DNA of 64,000 bases. It comes from Pisolithus tinctorius (lineage: Eukaryota; Basidiomycota; Agaricomycetes; Boletales; Pisolithaceae). Positions 1 to 10,556 of the stretch are shown in pieces. The stretch is from the NCBI GenBank assembly GCA_024663395.1, contig JANFAH010000023.1, forward strand, positions 248,001 through 312,000. Direction: 5' to 3'. A program made the position numbers and the translations under genes. The stretch's first letter is position 1. The number at the start of each line of letters is the position of its first letter. Under the pieces are notes generated by a model. The model was not told the origin of the DNA. It worked only from the letters and a program-made list of their open reading frames with translations, and made no database searches.

Positions 1-159
1 GTGTTCAGCACTCGTGCTTGTTGGATGTCGCATCTTCAACGACTGCTGTCGCAGATCGAACTGTAGTCCTCGCCCTCGTTCCGCGGTATGTCCGAGTGTC
101 TTTCGTTCATAGTCCTTCGTAGATTCTTGCGCCACAATTGCACTTCGTCGTAGGTATCT

Positions 160-1707
160 CTCTACCCTAGAATAACGAAGATGTAAGTAGAATATACTGA
201 AATGAACATGAAACCTTGAGCCGCCAAGCTCATCGTTCGTCTCTACCGTGCCTCGTATCCATCGAACAGCTGTTCCAGCATCGTGCAGCCTTCGATCCAC
301 ATCGGGTTTTGTCGTCACCATTCGTACTACTGCCATCGTCGCCAGCAGGTGTCGCTCCTCCTCTTCGCCTTCACCCTCCAACGGCTCCTTCTCTTCTTCA
401 ATCTCGCACTGTGACATTAGCGCTCCTTCCCTCGGGTACTGTACCTGTTCTCCCCACTCGTCGTAACCTTCGACTGTACCAATCTTGCATATCCGTTCTG
501 TATCCTGAGTCCTGTCGACATGTAGTACTTGCACCATGCTACTCTTGCCTTCGTTCGGAGCTCCTGTCGCCACCTGTAGTCGTTCGTACTTCCTTCGTAC
601 TTCGAAGTGCGACCTTCCTTGTCCGTAGTTATCGCGTACTCTAGAAGAACGTAGCTGTGAGCAAAATAACACGAAATAAAGGCAAAATCTTGAGCCATTG
701 AGTGCAGCACTCAAGATCCTTCGGCTATCTCCCTGTTGAGGGACTTTTCTCGCCTCGGTACACCATCTGTCGATGTCAAAACCCAGTAGTGTCATATTTA
801 GATTGCTCAGGTGTCGCCGCATGCGCTGCACGACTGCGTGAAACGCTTCGTCGGGTGCCTTATCACTTCGTCCTGCTCGCCCACCCCATTCGTAGTAGCT
901 CGGTCGTATTGCGTCGCATATCTTCTCCTTGATGGTCCGCTGACCTTCCTCGTAGGTCATCATAGCTCCTTGTATCGCAGTCGTTGTCTGTCGTAGATAT
1001 CCGGCTTCCCTAGAGTAGGACAGGTGTAAGTAAAACGTTCCGAATTCAAAACCGACCTTTGGGCCGTCAAGCCCAGTATCCGCGCTCGCCGTGCCTTGTT
1101 CCCATCGAACGGCTGTCCTAGCCTCTCGCGTCTGTTGGTCTGTGTAAAACGCTGTCGTCGTTGTCATTCTTTGTATCACGATCGTCGCTGTTCGTTGTAG
1201 ATGGCTACCTTCCCTAGAATAGCATAGACGTAAGTAAAGCATTCCAGAATCCAAACAAACCCTTGGGCCACCGAGCCCAACATCTGCGCTCATCGTGCCT
1301 CGCCTCCACAGAACGGTTGTTCTAGCCTTGCATGGCCACTGATCTGTGCCGAGCGTCGTCCTTGTCCTTTGTACCGCAGTCACCGTTCGCCGTAGATAGC
1401 TACCTTCTCTAGAATAGCATAGATGTAAGTAAAGCATCTTGAAATCAAAACGAACCTCTGAGCCTTCAGACTCAGTACTCGCGCTCATCGTGCCCTGTTT
1501 CCATCGAACGGCACAGTCGATCTCGACTGGCCATTGACCTGCGCTAGGTCTAGTCGTCGTCCGCATTGCTGTCGCTACTGCTCATTCGTAGTCCATCGTT
1601 GACCCTCGAATTGCAACCGCGAGGGCCTTCGTTGTGCTTCGTCGCGTATGTCCGTTTTCCCTAGAATAGAGTAGATGTAAGTAAAATGTACTGAGATCAT
1701 AACAAAC
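160..1707 (-). repeat. Array of intron-like modules downstream of A1 gag
   Basis: Six related modules on the minus strand, at 1707-1661, 1455-1409, 1260-1214, 1056-1010, 688-641 and 214-167. Each is 47-48 nt, starts GT (AT in the 688 copy), is T-rich, contains TTACTTACA or a close variant, and ends in CTAG. Each is preceded by a small hairpin with a GGGCT/GAGCT arm and its complement. The spacer sequences resemble each other and the spacers of the A2 array. Joining the A1 gag frame across the first module (phase 0) enters the same downstream frame as in A2. Whether these are real introns is inference; the regular size and GT-AG ends are seen directly. Confidence 0.7.
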
Positions 1708-3718
1708 CTTTGCTCCGTCGAGCCCAGAACCCGCGCTCCTCGTGCCTCGTCTCCACAAGATGGCTGTTCCAGCCTCGCATGGCTGTCGCTCTGAGTCCAG
1801 CGCTGTCATCGTCCTTGCTTGCGCTCGTGTTGTTGTTGTCGCTCTTGGCACCATCGCTGTCACTCGTAGTCGCAGTATCTTCCATATGGTACCTTGTTCG
1901 CCCCATTCTCTGTATCCGATTGTCGAGATCTTGTGTAGTCGGTCTATAACTCTAGAGTCGTCAGTATGTAGTATTACCTGAGTGCACGCGGCCACGACGC
2001 GCAGAGCGGTCACGTGACTCCGCTTAGTCAACATCGCTGGACTTCCTCTACAAGTCCTAATACCGAGTGTGCGCATCGATTCTCTCGACAGATTCTCAAA
2101 TAAAATATATATTGCTGGCACCGTGCTGCCACGGAATATCTCGAGTGCGAGGTCGTCCACCCTCGCCGCGTGCTTCAACATTTTGACTCGCAAAACTTCT
2201 TCCGGTGGCTTCCTTCGTATGACGAGCCCTCGACGGCTCCTCGACCTGAATTCTTCTCGCAACAACCTTCGACTCGATGCGATTCATGCGCCGCAGTGCT
2301 CTGTGTGAGTCAACGACCTCTTTGTATGCCAACCTATCTGTTTCGGGACTGCCTGTGAGTGTTTTGAGCCCTTCGACTCCAACTCCTGTGGGCTTCGGGT
2401 GTTCTTCGAGCCTTTCGGCTTCGAATTCGAGCGGAATCTTTGACCTGAATAGGTCGTTGGTTAACTGATGCGTATTTCGGCTGACTGCAGGAACTCCGAG
2501 GCCGCTCCTTTCATTACCTCGACCTCTTAGGTAGGACTCCTGTAGTGACACACCAGTAGCCATCAGAGAAGCTCGATACGAACAAAAAGAAAAACCCCTT
2601 TGAGTGTTGCAATTTGCCTCGAATTCGAACAGGACTTTCGTTGTGAGTGGTTCCTCCACCAATGTTGGTTCAACTCGCTCCAGTTCTACTGCTTCCTGTA
2701 ACTCAGTAGTCAGTATTTGGTTCGTACTCAGAGAAAACTCTTCCGTCTCAAAACAGGTTGCTGCAGCTGCTTCGATGAGCCTGCCAGGGCTTCGGTCTTC
2801 ACTCTTTGTCTTCTCGGATGAACTCGGTGGCTGCGTGCGACTTGCTGAAACTAACTTCGGTACTTTCTCGCACTCTATGTATCCTGATAACTCTGTAGAT
2901 CCCTGTACACTGGACGTCAGTGAGTCATGTGTAGCTGTAGGCAGAAAACACTTCGTAGATAGATGTTGCTTGCCCGAACTCGATTCTGGGTCACTTCGTG
3001 GCTCATAGTAGTCTCCCGCACTTGTTTGTGCTTGCTCCGAGCAAAATCCTTTGTGTAGTAGTCGTGTTGCTGTGTATGTTACTTGCTGCATGGGCCATGG
3101 GTCATCCAAGTGTCGCCGTTGATCGTCGCATCACATTTTCTGAATAATTTCGCGCCGGAATTCCTTGTCGAAGCCTTGTACATAGAGGTCTTCAAGCTCA
3201 TCAGCCTCGAGTTGCTTCGAAACCTGTAGAAATGTTGCTAAATCTAGAAAATATAGTCTGTAGTTCATCAGTTCTTCCTCTGTACGAATTTCTCTTCTTG
3301 CCCGGCTGTCAACGAGGCTGTAAAGGTCATTCCTCGAGTACTGTTGATCCATTTTACGGGACCCAGGATACAAACGCACAATGGCCACCATGAATTCAGG
3401 CCAACTCAGCTGATCTTCGACGAATTCATACCATGAGTCCGAGACTTCGCTGCTTGCATACCAGCAAACCCATTTCGCCCATTCTTGGTCATCGAAGCAA
3501 TTCTCGCGCTCGCAAAGACTTCGAACCTCTTCAAAATACCTAAAAAGGTCAGCCGTGCACCCTGAGAACCATGGTGCATCCCTCGAATGCCTCGGTGGCA
3601 TTCCCTCGAGTTCTCTCGGCGCATTCTCACGACTTCTTCGCAGAAATTTGACTATTAATTTGCCTTCGGACTTGCTTCTCGGCTCGAGGGATCTTCGACT
3701 TCGACACTTGCTTGACAT
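1708..3718 (-). pseudogene. A1 gag-like gene (TGA and frameshift)
   Basis: Capsid-like Gag of a Ty3/Gypsy element. The N-terminal ~210 residues carry a capsid-type helical domain (motifs DLFRYFEEV, WVCWYAS, DLYSLVDSRARRE) that resembles the Gag of element F (GRTEDITRYLEDV, WVIRYAD, YTKADLETL). A serine/glutamate-rich C-terminal part follows, with no zinc knuckle seen. The chosen start is the ATG at 3718, aligned with the ATG of the A2 copy at 30439; an open frame continues upstream to 3784. A TGA at 3131-3133 corresponds to a CGA arginine codon in A2. A one-base insertion near 2230 shifts the frame, after which similarity to A2 continues to the first intron-like module at 1707. Decayed but clearly the same gene as in A2. 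Confidence 0.75.
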
Positions 3719-3875
3719 TTGCTGCTCGAAAATTAACTCTGAAAATTTCCTGAATTCCTGAGAGTAGATGGTAGCTAGAATCAAGACTCTGAATACTTAG
3801 CTTGTCCAACTCAACCCAGCAAAGACTTCGTTCGGTGATAAAACGGTGACTTCTTTCCCCAAAATGGACAGAACC

Positions 3876-3894
3876 CCCCTCGCGGTGGGCTCCA
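3876..3894 (-). other. A1 primer-binding site
   Basis: Two bases inside the 5' LTR on the minus strand lies TGGAGCCCACCGCGAGGGG, beginning with TGG as expected for pairing to a tRNA 3' CCA end. The same 19 bases follow the 5' LTR of F (51582-51600), and a decayed version follows that of A2 (30261). The tRNA species was not identified. Confidence 0.65.
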
Positions 3895-3896
3895 GA

Positions 3897-4361
3897 TGTA
3901 GGAATAGGTAAAATAGATATACCTATAATGGTAATAGTCAGTGATGGGCAAGTATATTGCGCTCGACCCAAAAGGGAGGTTCTCTCTGGAGAAAGAAGTG
4001 TAGTAAAAATGTAAAAAAAATGCGAACTAGAAAAAAGATACTTAGCTGTGCCTGTCTAATACTCTTGCCAGTCCTCCTGGCACTTTGGGTACTCCCCAAA
4101 GTAATAAATCTAACTTCGAAAACTCACCGAAATGCGAGACTAAATCACCCTACTACTGAGGGCCTGTGACATGTACTGGTTGTTGTGGTAAACTGAACTC
4201 ATGCGAACACAGCACACGTGCTTAGTCAGCGACGCGGCTGCTCGTCACCAAGTCCAGGGGTACAAACACAAAAACAAAGGCAAGAAATAAAACAAGTCCT
4301 TCCACCCCTAAACTCCTGACCAAGATGGATTCTCCTAGGGAACTCGAACTCGTTCCCTACA
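3897..4361 (-). repeat. 5' LTR of A1 (465 bp)
   Basis: On the minus strand it runs TGTAGGGAACGAG...CCTACA, with perfect TGTAGG/CCTACA terminal inverted repeats. It matches the A2 LTRs (462 bp). Immediately outside is the B pol sequence acagt at 4362; the other target-site copy is beyond the window. Confidence 0.85.
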
Positions 4362-7025
4362 ACAGTCTTTGATCTGTTTTCAGGATTTGATGCACGCCAA
4401 CTCCACCCCGATAGCCGAGATCTGACATCCTTCATGACGCCTCTTGGCTTACTGCGCCATACTACCATGCCTCAAGGCTACACCAACTCGCCATCGGAGT
4501 TTCAGAATTGTACAGCGTTCATTCTACAGGATGAAATCCCTCACGTCGCCAACGTTTTCATCGACAATCTACCGGTCAAAGGCCCTGCAACCCACTATGA
4601 AGATGCCGATGGCAATGCCGAAACGTTACCCGAGAATCCCGGCATATGTTGCTTCATTTGGGAACATGCTGTAGACGTGCATAGAGTCATGCATCGGTTT
4701 GCTCATGCCGGCGGAACGTTTTCTGGCTTGAAATCTCAGATCTGCCAGCCTTGTGTTATCATTCTTGGTCAAGCATGCCATCCTCATGGTCGCTCTCCTG
4801 ACGACCACAAGGTGAAGAAGGTCGTCAACTGGCCAACGCTCGCTACGCCCAAAGATGTTCGCTCATTCCTAGGTCTCTGTGGTACTGTTCGTATCTGGAT
4901 TGCGAACTACTCGCAGTTGGCTCGCCCACTCGTTGACCTTTATCGCAAGAATGCTCCATTCATTTGGGGTCAGCCCCAGCAAGATGCGTTTGATGCCTTG
5001 AAGCTCGCCGTCTCATCTGCTCCTGCCCTTTGCCCCATTGACTACTCATCTGACCTGCCAGTCGTTCTTTCCGTTGACACTAGTAACATTGCCATTGGGT
5101 TCATTCTCTCTCAGTATGATGAAGAAGGTCGTAAATGTCCTGCTCGCTATGGCTCACTCCCCATCAATGAACGTGAATCTCGCTACAGTCAGCCTAAGCT
5201 CGAGCTCTATGGTCTTTTCAGGGCGCTTCGTCACTACCGTCTATATCTCTACGGCGTTCGTCATCTATGGGTAGAGGTTGATGCGAAGTACATCAAAGGT
5301 ATGCTCAATGATCCAGATCTTCAACCTAACACTACCGTCAATCGCTGGATCGAGGGTATACTTCTCTTTGATTTTAAGTTCATTCATGTCCCTGCTGTTC
5401 GTCACTGAGCCCCAGATGCCCTTTCCAGACGTCAACCTACAGAAGAGGAGTATGAAGAAGGCGAAGCTGATGCAGAGGAGGCTGATGAGTGGTTGGAGAA
5501 TATTCTTTTTACAGATGCCCATCCATCTTCAGTTTGCGCAACTCGTCGACGACTTGCGCATGAGTCCACATATGCCATTACCCTCCCATCATTCCTTTCC
5601 AATGATACGTCTCAAGATGTCCTTTTACGTCGAGTCCTACACTTCCTTCGTACTACAGAACTTCCCCCGTTCCCTTCCAATACTGCTCGCAAGCGCTTCA
5701 TTCGCAGATCCCTCCAGTTCTTCCTTCGTGGAGACCAGCTCTTTAAACATCGAGGTCCCCATCCTCCAGCCAAGGTCATCTTTGATCCCCATCTCCGTGT
5801 CCAGATCCTCGGTCATGCTCATGAAGAACTTGGTCATCGTGGAGTCTTTGGAGTCTTTCATACAGTCAGACAGCGCTTTTACTGGCCTCAGATGTACCAG
5901 GATGTCACCCATCATGTCCGCTCTTGCCATGAATGCCAGATCCGAAGCACTCGTAAAGCAGAGGTTCCCATCACCATTTCTGCTTCCCCCAGAATCTTTA
6001 TGAAGGTCTATGTTGACGTCATGCTCATGCCCAAAGCATGTGGTTATCGCTATCTTGTCGCAGCTCGAGATGATCTTTCCCTCGCTGCAGAAGGTTGTGC
6101 TCTTCATCATGCCAATGCAGACAGTCTTGCTAAATTCTTCTGGGAAGAAGTCTTCTGTCGTTATGGTGTTATTGCCCAGGTTGTCACTGATAATGGCAGT
6201 GAGGTCAAGGGCGCCTTTGAGAAACTCATGAAGCATTACTCCATTCCCCAGATTCGCATCTCCCCATATAATTCCAAGGCAAATGGAGTTGTGGAACGTG
6301 GTCACTTTGTTATCAGAGAAGCTGTCATCAAGGCTTGTGAAGGAGATCTTTCGCTTTGGCCGTCCAAGGTCCATCACGCGTTCTTTGCAGACAAGGTCAC
6401 TACTCGTCACTCCACTGGATTCAGCCCCTACTTCCTGCTACATGGTCTTGATCCTGTCCTGCCTTTTGATCTCTTCGAGTCTACCTATCTTGTTGAAGGG
6501 TTTTACTCTGGAGTGTCATCTCAAGAGCTTCTTGCACTTCGCATTCGTCAGTTGGAAAGGAGAGAAGAAGATATCGATGCCACTTTCGCTACATTGCAGA
6601 GGTCTCGTTTACGCTCCAAGGGTCAGTTTGAGAAGAGGTATGCTTTACGGTTGATGAAGTCAGCTTATGAGCCAGGAGATTTGGTATTGGTTCACAACAC
6701 ACAGATAGAGAAAGAACTGGATCGCAAGTCAAAGCCATGCTACCTTGGTCCCTATGAGGTCGTTCGTCACACCAAGGGAGGCTCCTACGTCCTTAAAGAA
6801 CTTGATGGCACCGTTTCTGCTCGAGGCGTCGCAGCTTTTCGACTCATTCCCTATTATTCTCGCCACACTCCCTTACCCAGTGTTATGGAAGAAGAAAGAG
6901 ATGAAGAAGAAGATAATAACAGCAGTAACGACAATGACAATGACAATGATGAAGAAGATGAAGCAGATGATGAAAACAAAGAAACCAATAATGATAATGA
7001 CTATGACTCAGACAACTATTCATGA
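4362..7025 (+). pseudogene. B pol: RT (3' part), RNase H, integrase
   Basis: One frame from 4362 to the TGA at 7023-7025, broken only by TGA 5406-5408 in the CACTGAGCC context, where an arginine CGA is expected (HVPAVRH then APDALSRR). The RT part has the SGFDARQLHP and TTMPQGYTNSP motifs. The catalytic YxDD box reads FIDN, so the second aspartate is lost. RNase H contains SVDTSNIAIG and SQPKLELYGLFRALRHYR. Integrase shows HEELGHRGVFG...CHECQ (HHCC zinc finger), then the D,D(35)E core VTDNGSEV and ANGVVERGH. The C-terminus has a GPYEVV box, no chromodomain, and an acidic Asp/Asn-rich tail of about 45 residues. Pol here is inactive because of the stop, the FIDN box and the A1 insertion. Confidence 0.9.
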
Positions 7026-7555
7026 TTTCCCTTTTTTCATTTCTTACGATACTGATTGCCTGTCATTCCTTCCTTCATTTTTCTTTTTGTTTTCCCTGGG
7101 TTCCCTGCATTGGTCGCAATCGGGGATGATTGCATTTCTTCTTGCCAGTGGATGTCACACACCAAAGGTGTTGTGGACATGGTTACAGCTGACTCTGCCT
7201 AACTCGTTGACGAGTTGCGCACAATGCCCAAGCATGCAGATGAAGACTAAAGGCCTCATGCATAGAAAGACTGTTGGACGTTAACAGTCATCCTTCACAC
7301 AAGATTGAGTCGTCAGTGCTAAAGAGAAAAGAGGAAGCAAGTTAAGCGCGCATTAAAGTTTTTTAGCGCCCGTGTATGGCATTCCGGTTTTCGTCGTATC
7401 TCCACCATTTCCAAAGATATCGACTCCGTTCCCATGCTCGCTTAAAGTGCTCAGCCCCACGATTCTTCCTTCCAAATTTGGAGAGGATCCTCGCACCCTA
7501 CGTGTTTCTACAGCACTCCATCCATCAGACACTCATTTTGCTAAGTCCATCAATC

Positions 7556-8035
7556 ATGGCCACCTCTTCGTCGATCATCTCACTTGTCTCGTTTGCCAGA
7601 GACAATGGCTACGTATATCTGCCAGGCATTCCCACCAGCTTCCGTCCTGAAGCCCCCTGGTTCATCCCGTCATTGTCAGCCCTGTCTCATCCCATGCAGC
7701 TTGGTCAGCGTGTTCTCCTTGTCAGTATGACTTCCAGAAGGACATTCTTTGGTCGCCTCAGGTCTGTCACTCAGTTAGAAAGGTCTTATGTGGTCGTTTC
7801 AGTCTCCCCTCTTGATGAAGCATATGGATCATTCCTCCCTGCTCCCTGCACTGTCTTTATTCCAGTCTTGTCCATCGTTCTTCCCGCATTGCAACAGCTG
7901 CAGTATAATCTACTGTCCTCCAGCCTCCCTGATCGCATTCATGATGAGTATGACATGCATCTTGCCTTCTTACTGCAAGATCCAGCAGAAGACGTCCCCC
8001 CTTCTCCTCCTCCTCCATCAGAGCCCTGTTCATGA
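7556..8035 (+). CDS. U3-encoded ORF of the C-family LTR (159 aa)
   Basis: Unrecognised protein encoded wholly within the LTR U3, upstream of the TATA box. It could therefore be translated only from RNA reading into the 3' LTR, or from another promoter. It starts MATSSSIISLVSFARDNGY, has conserved blocks LPGIPTSFRPEAPWFIP, QLERSYVVVSVSPLDEAYG and IHDEYDMHLAFLLQDPAED, and ends in a proline-rich tail. No signal peptide or catalytic motif is recognised. Equivalent frames persist in C5 (18239), C4 (22780), C3 (46088) and, with one TGA, C2 (23906). An upstream block with similar amino acids (from about 7372) is in frame with the ATG in C5 but offset by one base in B, so the original start could be further upstream. 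Function unknown. Confidence 0.6.
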   Translation: MATSSSIISLVSFARDNGYVYLPGIPTSFRPEAPWFIPSLSALSHPMQLGQRVLLVSMTSRRTFFGRLRSVTQLERSYVVVSVSPLDEAYGSFLPAPCTVFIPVLSIVLPALQQLQYNLLSSSLPDRIHDEYDMHLAFLLQDPAEDVPPSPPPPSEPCS

Positions 8036-8473
8036 AGTTTTTGTTAACTTCGCTGAGAGGATGGAAGGGTGGGAGATGTGATCGCGTATGCTCTCATTGC
8101 CCCACAGACCCCCAATGCCCTAGCCCCCTTTGACACCTGACTCATGCCCTTCAATTCTGGAGTTAATACTTCCCTATCTGGAAACACCGTCCATCTGTCA
8201 TGCCGTCTTTGGGTCTAGAGATGTCTCCACCGAGATCTAACTTGCATCGCCACCCCCTAATGTGATATCAGTGCGCTTACTCGGTTTCTGATTCTATTTG
8301 ACTCATTTTGTGATATTTTGACTATCCTTGACTTGTTCATTGCCAATACTTACCAATCCTCTTTGCCTGCTTACTTTTCATTTCTCGCTTACTCATCATG
8401 ATTACTCAGTCCTTACTCATTACTTACCAAGTGTTTGTGCCTTGTTTGTCACAAGCTGTGCTCCCCCCCTCAG

Positions 8474-8480
8474 TATATAA
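8474..8480 (+). promoter_or_regulatory. TATA box of the C-family LTR
   Basis: TATATAA inside AGTATATAAACCCCC, after a C-rich run and about 550 bp before the LTR end. It is retained in other copies (C2 near 24822, and C6 and C3 on the minus strand). It places the U3/R boundary near 8505. Confidence 0.6.
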
Positions 8481-9021
8481 ACCCCCATGTACTTAGCTAC
8501 CCACAATCAATCAGAATCAATCAAGAAGCAATTCAGAAGTCATCCAGCAGTCAGTCCAGTGCCTATCTCGTCGTCGACAGTTGAGGCTCCACGAAGGGGT
8601 CTATCTGTCATCATTCATATACTTGGTAGTTGAGGCTCATTCGGAAGAGTCTATCTACCACCATTCATTATCTGAAGCTCCATCCACACTTGGTCAGCAA
8701 GTCTTGCTTAGTCATCCTCCCACTCCTGCATAACTCGTCATCGACTTGTGCAAGGAGCACGTTTACTTGAAGTCCATTACTTGAAGTACCTTTCGGCTGA
8801 ACACCTTTGCTCTGTTCAGCATCCCCCATCCAATCATCACTCATTCATCTTCTCCTGCGTAACTCATCGACGACTTGTGCCAGGAGCACCTCTACTTGAA
8901 GTCCCCCCACATTTAGGTTTCCGCCCTCCAGGTTCCGCGGAGGCAAACCACCACTTGCTCTTATTTGTCTTTTGTGTTGGATCTGTTTGGTTTTCACCAG
9001 CATTCCACACTTTGACTCACA

Positions 9022-9182
9022 CCGGGGACAGGACCGGGGACAGGACTTAACCGAAATGACAGACACTGCAAAGCAGTGTTCACTGCGCTAAGCTATCTGG
9101 GGACAAGGGGACAGACGAGGCCGAGGCCGGACTCAATGAGTGCAAGGCCGAGTCTGGCAGGGGTCGAGACATGGCTATGACA
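9022..9182 (-). repeat. E 3' LTR remnant and polypurine tract
   Basis: Nearly identical to the right part of the 5' LTR (16923-17083), including the CCGGGGACAGGA duplication and the TGTCATAGCCATGTC terminus on the minus strand. The distal part is missing because B ends at 9021. Just inside, at 9183-9197, the minus strand reads CTAAGAGGGGGATAC, a polypurine tract for plus-strand priming. Confidence 0.8.
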
Positions 9183-9319
9183 GTATCCCCCTCTTAGGGG
9201 TCAAACCCATGAGACCCCTGTGAGAGTGGCAGGCTGAGTCCAAAAGTTGGCTGAGTTCGAAAAATTGATACTTGTGGCTCGCAAAGCCCTTTGCGTCTTT
9301 CTTTCTCATCCTATTCATC

Positions 9320-10376
9320 ATGTCCGAATCGAGGCTGATCAGCATGACTGGCAACAATGAAGAAGGCCCAGCCGTCATCGACTGGACCCAGGTATCGGAC
9401 GATGCCATCTGGTATGACACCGACGACGAGGAGGAGACAATGAGGGCGAAGGCCAAGGAGAGGAAGAGACGAAAGGCGGCTGAACAAGCCTGGCGCAAAG
9501 AGCAGGCACGGCTGGAGGCCAAGAGAGCAGAGAGGGAGCAGGTTGAGGCTGAGAGGGCCACGCGGGAGGCCGAGGAGGAGAGGGCACATGAGGAGGAGGA
9601 GAAGTGCAGAGCCAAGGAGGAGAAGGAGGCTGAGCGAAAGCGCAAGGCCAAGGCTGACAAGGGTAATGAGGCCAGGGGGGAGGTGAAGAAGGTGGTCATG
9701 GACCCTGGGTGAGTGAATTTTTAACCTTGTGCATATCTCCTCTGACAACCCCTTTAGCTGCACTCACTGTGCCTGGGCCCAAACCATCTGTGAGTTCGTC
9801 ATAGATGGTAACAAGAAGCACATCGCATGTGTGCAATGCAACCTATCAAAAGGCAAGTGTTGCTGGCCCGGGGATGGGAAAGACACTGAGGCCAGTCCTA
9901 AGGCTGGGAGGGCTGACAAGGGGAAGAAGCAGAAAGCCAAGGAGGAGAACACCGAAGCTGGGCCCAGCAATCAGAAATGGGCGAAGACAAGTATGAGGCC
10001 GACCGAAATCTTGGACCTCGATGAGTCTGAGGCCGGCGGGAGTAGGCCGAGGGAGGCCGGCGCGGACAAGTACTCAGGCTTGGAGGGCAAGCTTGAGTGA
10101 TTGATCGAGGCCACGGGGCTGATTGCCAATAACTTGGCCAGCCTCTTCGAGCTGCACGAGACCACCATCGAGAACTCAGGCCGCATTGCCGATGCCCTCG
10201 AGTCGATACTCAACGAATCCTATGGCTTCGGAATGGCGGTGTCCCCTTTGGACTCAGGCTCGTCCGAGCTTGACTCCGATGAACTGCGCGAGGAGGCCGA
10301 GTGGCTGAAAACCCACGGTGAGGACGAAGAGGAGGAGTCCGGTGGGGAGGATGAGTCTATGGCCGAAGCTGAGTAG
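9320..10376 (+). pseudogene. Antisense zinc-cluster (Zn2Cys6-like) gene carried by E
   Basis: Opposite in strand to E pol and located between pol and the 3' LTR. Exon 1 is 9320-9708 and exon 2 is 9758-10376. The 49-nt intron has GTGAGT, a CTGAC branch site at 9742 and CTTTAG. Joined length is 1008 nt (335 aa). The order is an acidic N-terminus, a long Arg/Glu/Lys coiled coil (about residues 35-115), then C-x2-C-x6-C-x12-C-x2-C-x6-C starting at CTHCAWAQTIC right after the intron. This spacing fits the fungal zinc binuclear cluster. A charged linker, an IEATGLIANNLASLFELHE helix and an acidic tail follow. TGA at 10098-10100 replaces a probable CGA. A DNA-binding role is inferred from the cysteine spacing only. 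Compare the F gene at 58145-59740. Confidence 0.7.
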
Positions 10377-10556
10377 TTTTGTAGCATATGGTTTTGTAGT
10401 TTTTTCCCTGCGAATGTCATGGGCGGTGTCCGGTCTCGGTCTTCTATAGTACAGTAAGAGAAAACAAGAAAGAGAAAACAAAGTAAGTAGGAGATCAAAG
10501 AAAACTAGATACCGATAGAAAACAGAAAAGAAACTGAGGCTGGTTGAGACCAGTCC

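Larger units (their letters stand above)
1..4361 (-). mobile_element. Element A1, gag-only LTR retrotransposon (3' part off window)
   Basis: Minus-strand element whose 5' LTR is at 3897-4361. Leftwards it holds a primer-binding site, a gag-like gene (3718-1708) and a tandem array of intron-like modules that runs off the window start. No RT, RNase H or integrase is visible before the edge. It is homologous to A2 (29797-41803), which is complete and also lacks pol, so A1 is inferred to be a non-autonomous large retrotransposon derivative. It is inserted in the reverse transcriptase of element B: the B reading frame starts directly at 4362. Confidence 0.8.
4362..9021 (+). mobile_element. Element B, Ty3/Gypsy retrotransposon, 3' half
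   Basis: Plus-strand element entered in the middle of its RT, where A1 is inserted. It continues through RNase H and integrase to a stop at 7023-7025, then a 3' LTR of the 1.87-kb C family at 7153-9021. Its pol is closest to that of F in this window. Its LTR ends exactly where E LTR sequence begins, so B is inserted in the E 3' LTR. The 5' half of B lies beyond the window. Confidence 0.8.
7153..9021 (+). repeat. 3' LTR of B (C-family LTR, 1869 bp)
   Basis: Begins TGTCACACACCAAAGG and ends TTTGACTCACA. Homologous copies in the window are C5, C4, C2, C6 and C3 (1864-1875 bp when complete). U3 is about 1.3 kb and holds an ORF at 7556-8035. A TATA box is at 8474. The R/U5 part has repeated blocks (GTTGAGGCTC...GTCTATCT) and imperfect stem-loops of the type CTCCTG...CAGGAG around 8720-8890. 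A hairpin AACTCGTTGACGAGTT is at about 7201-7216, and a GACTGTT/AACAGTC pair lies near 7268. Confidence 0.85.

Noticed and set aside
216..996. Several overlapping ORFs of 60-140 aa at the left end, plus strand.
   Set aside because: They run antisense to the A1 array, have low-complexity Ser/Leu composition and do not match between the A copies.
7374..7650. Second overlapping ORF upstream of the U3 ORF in B.
   Set aside because: Not listed separately: in C5 the same residues are in phase with the U3 ORF, so it is treated as a possible shifted N-terminal part.
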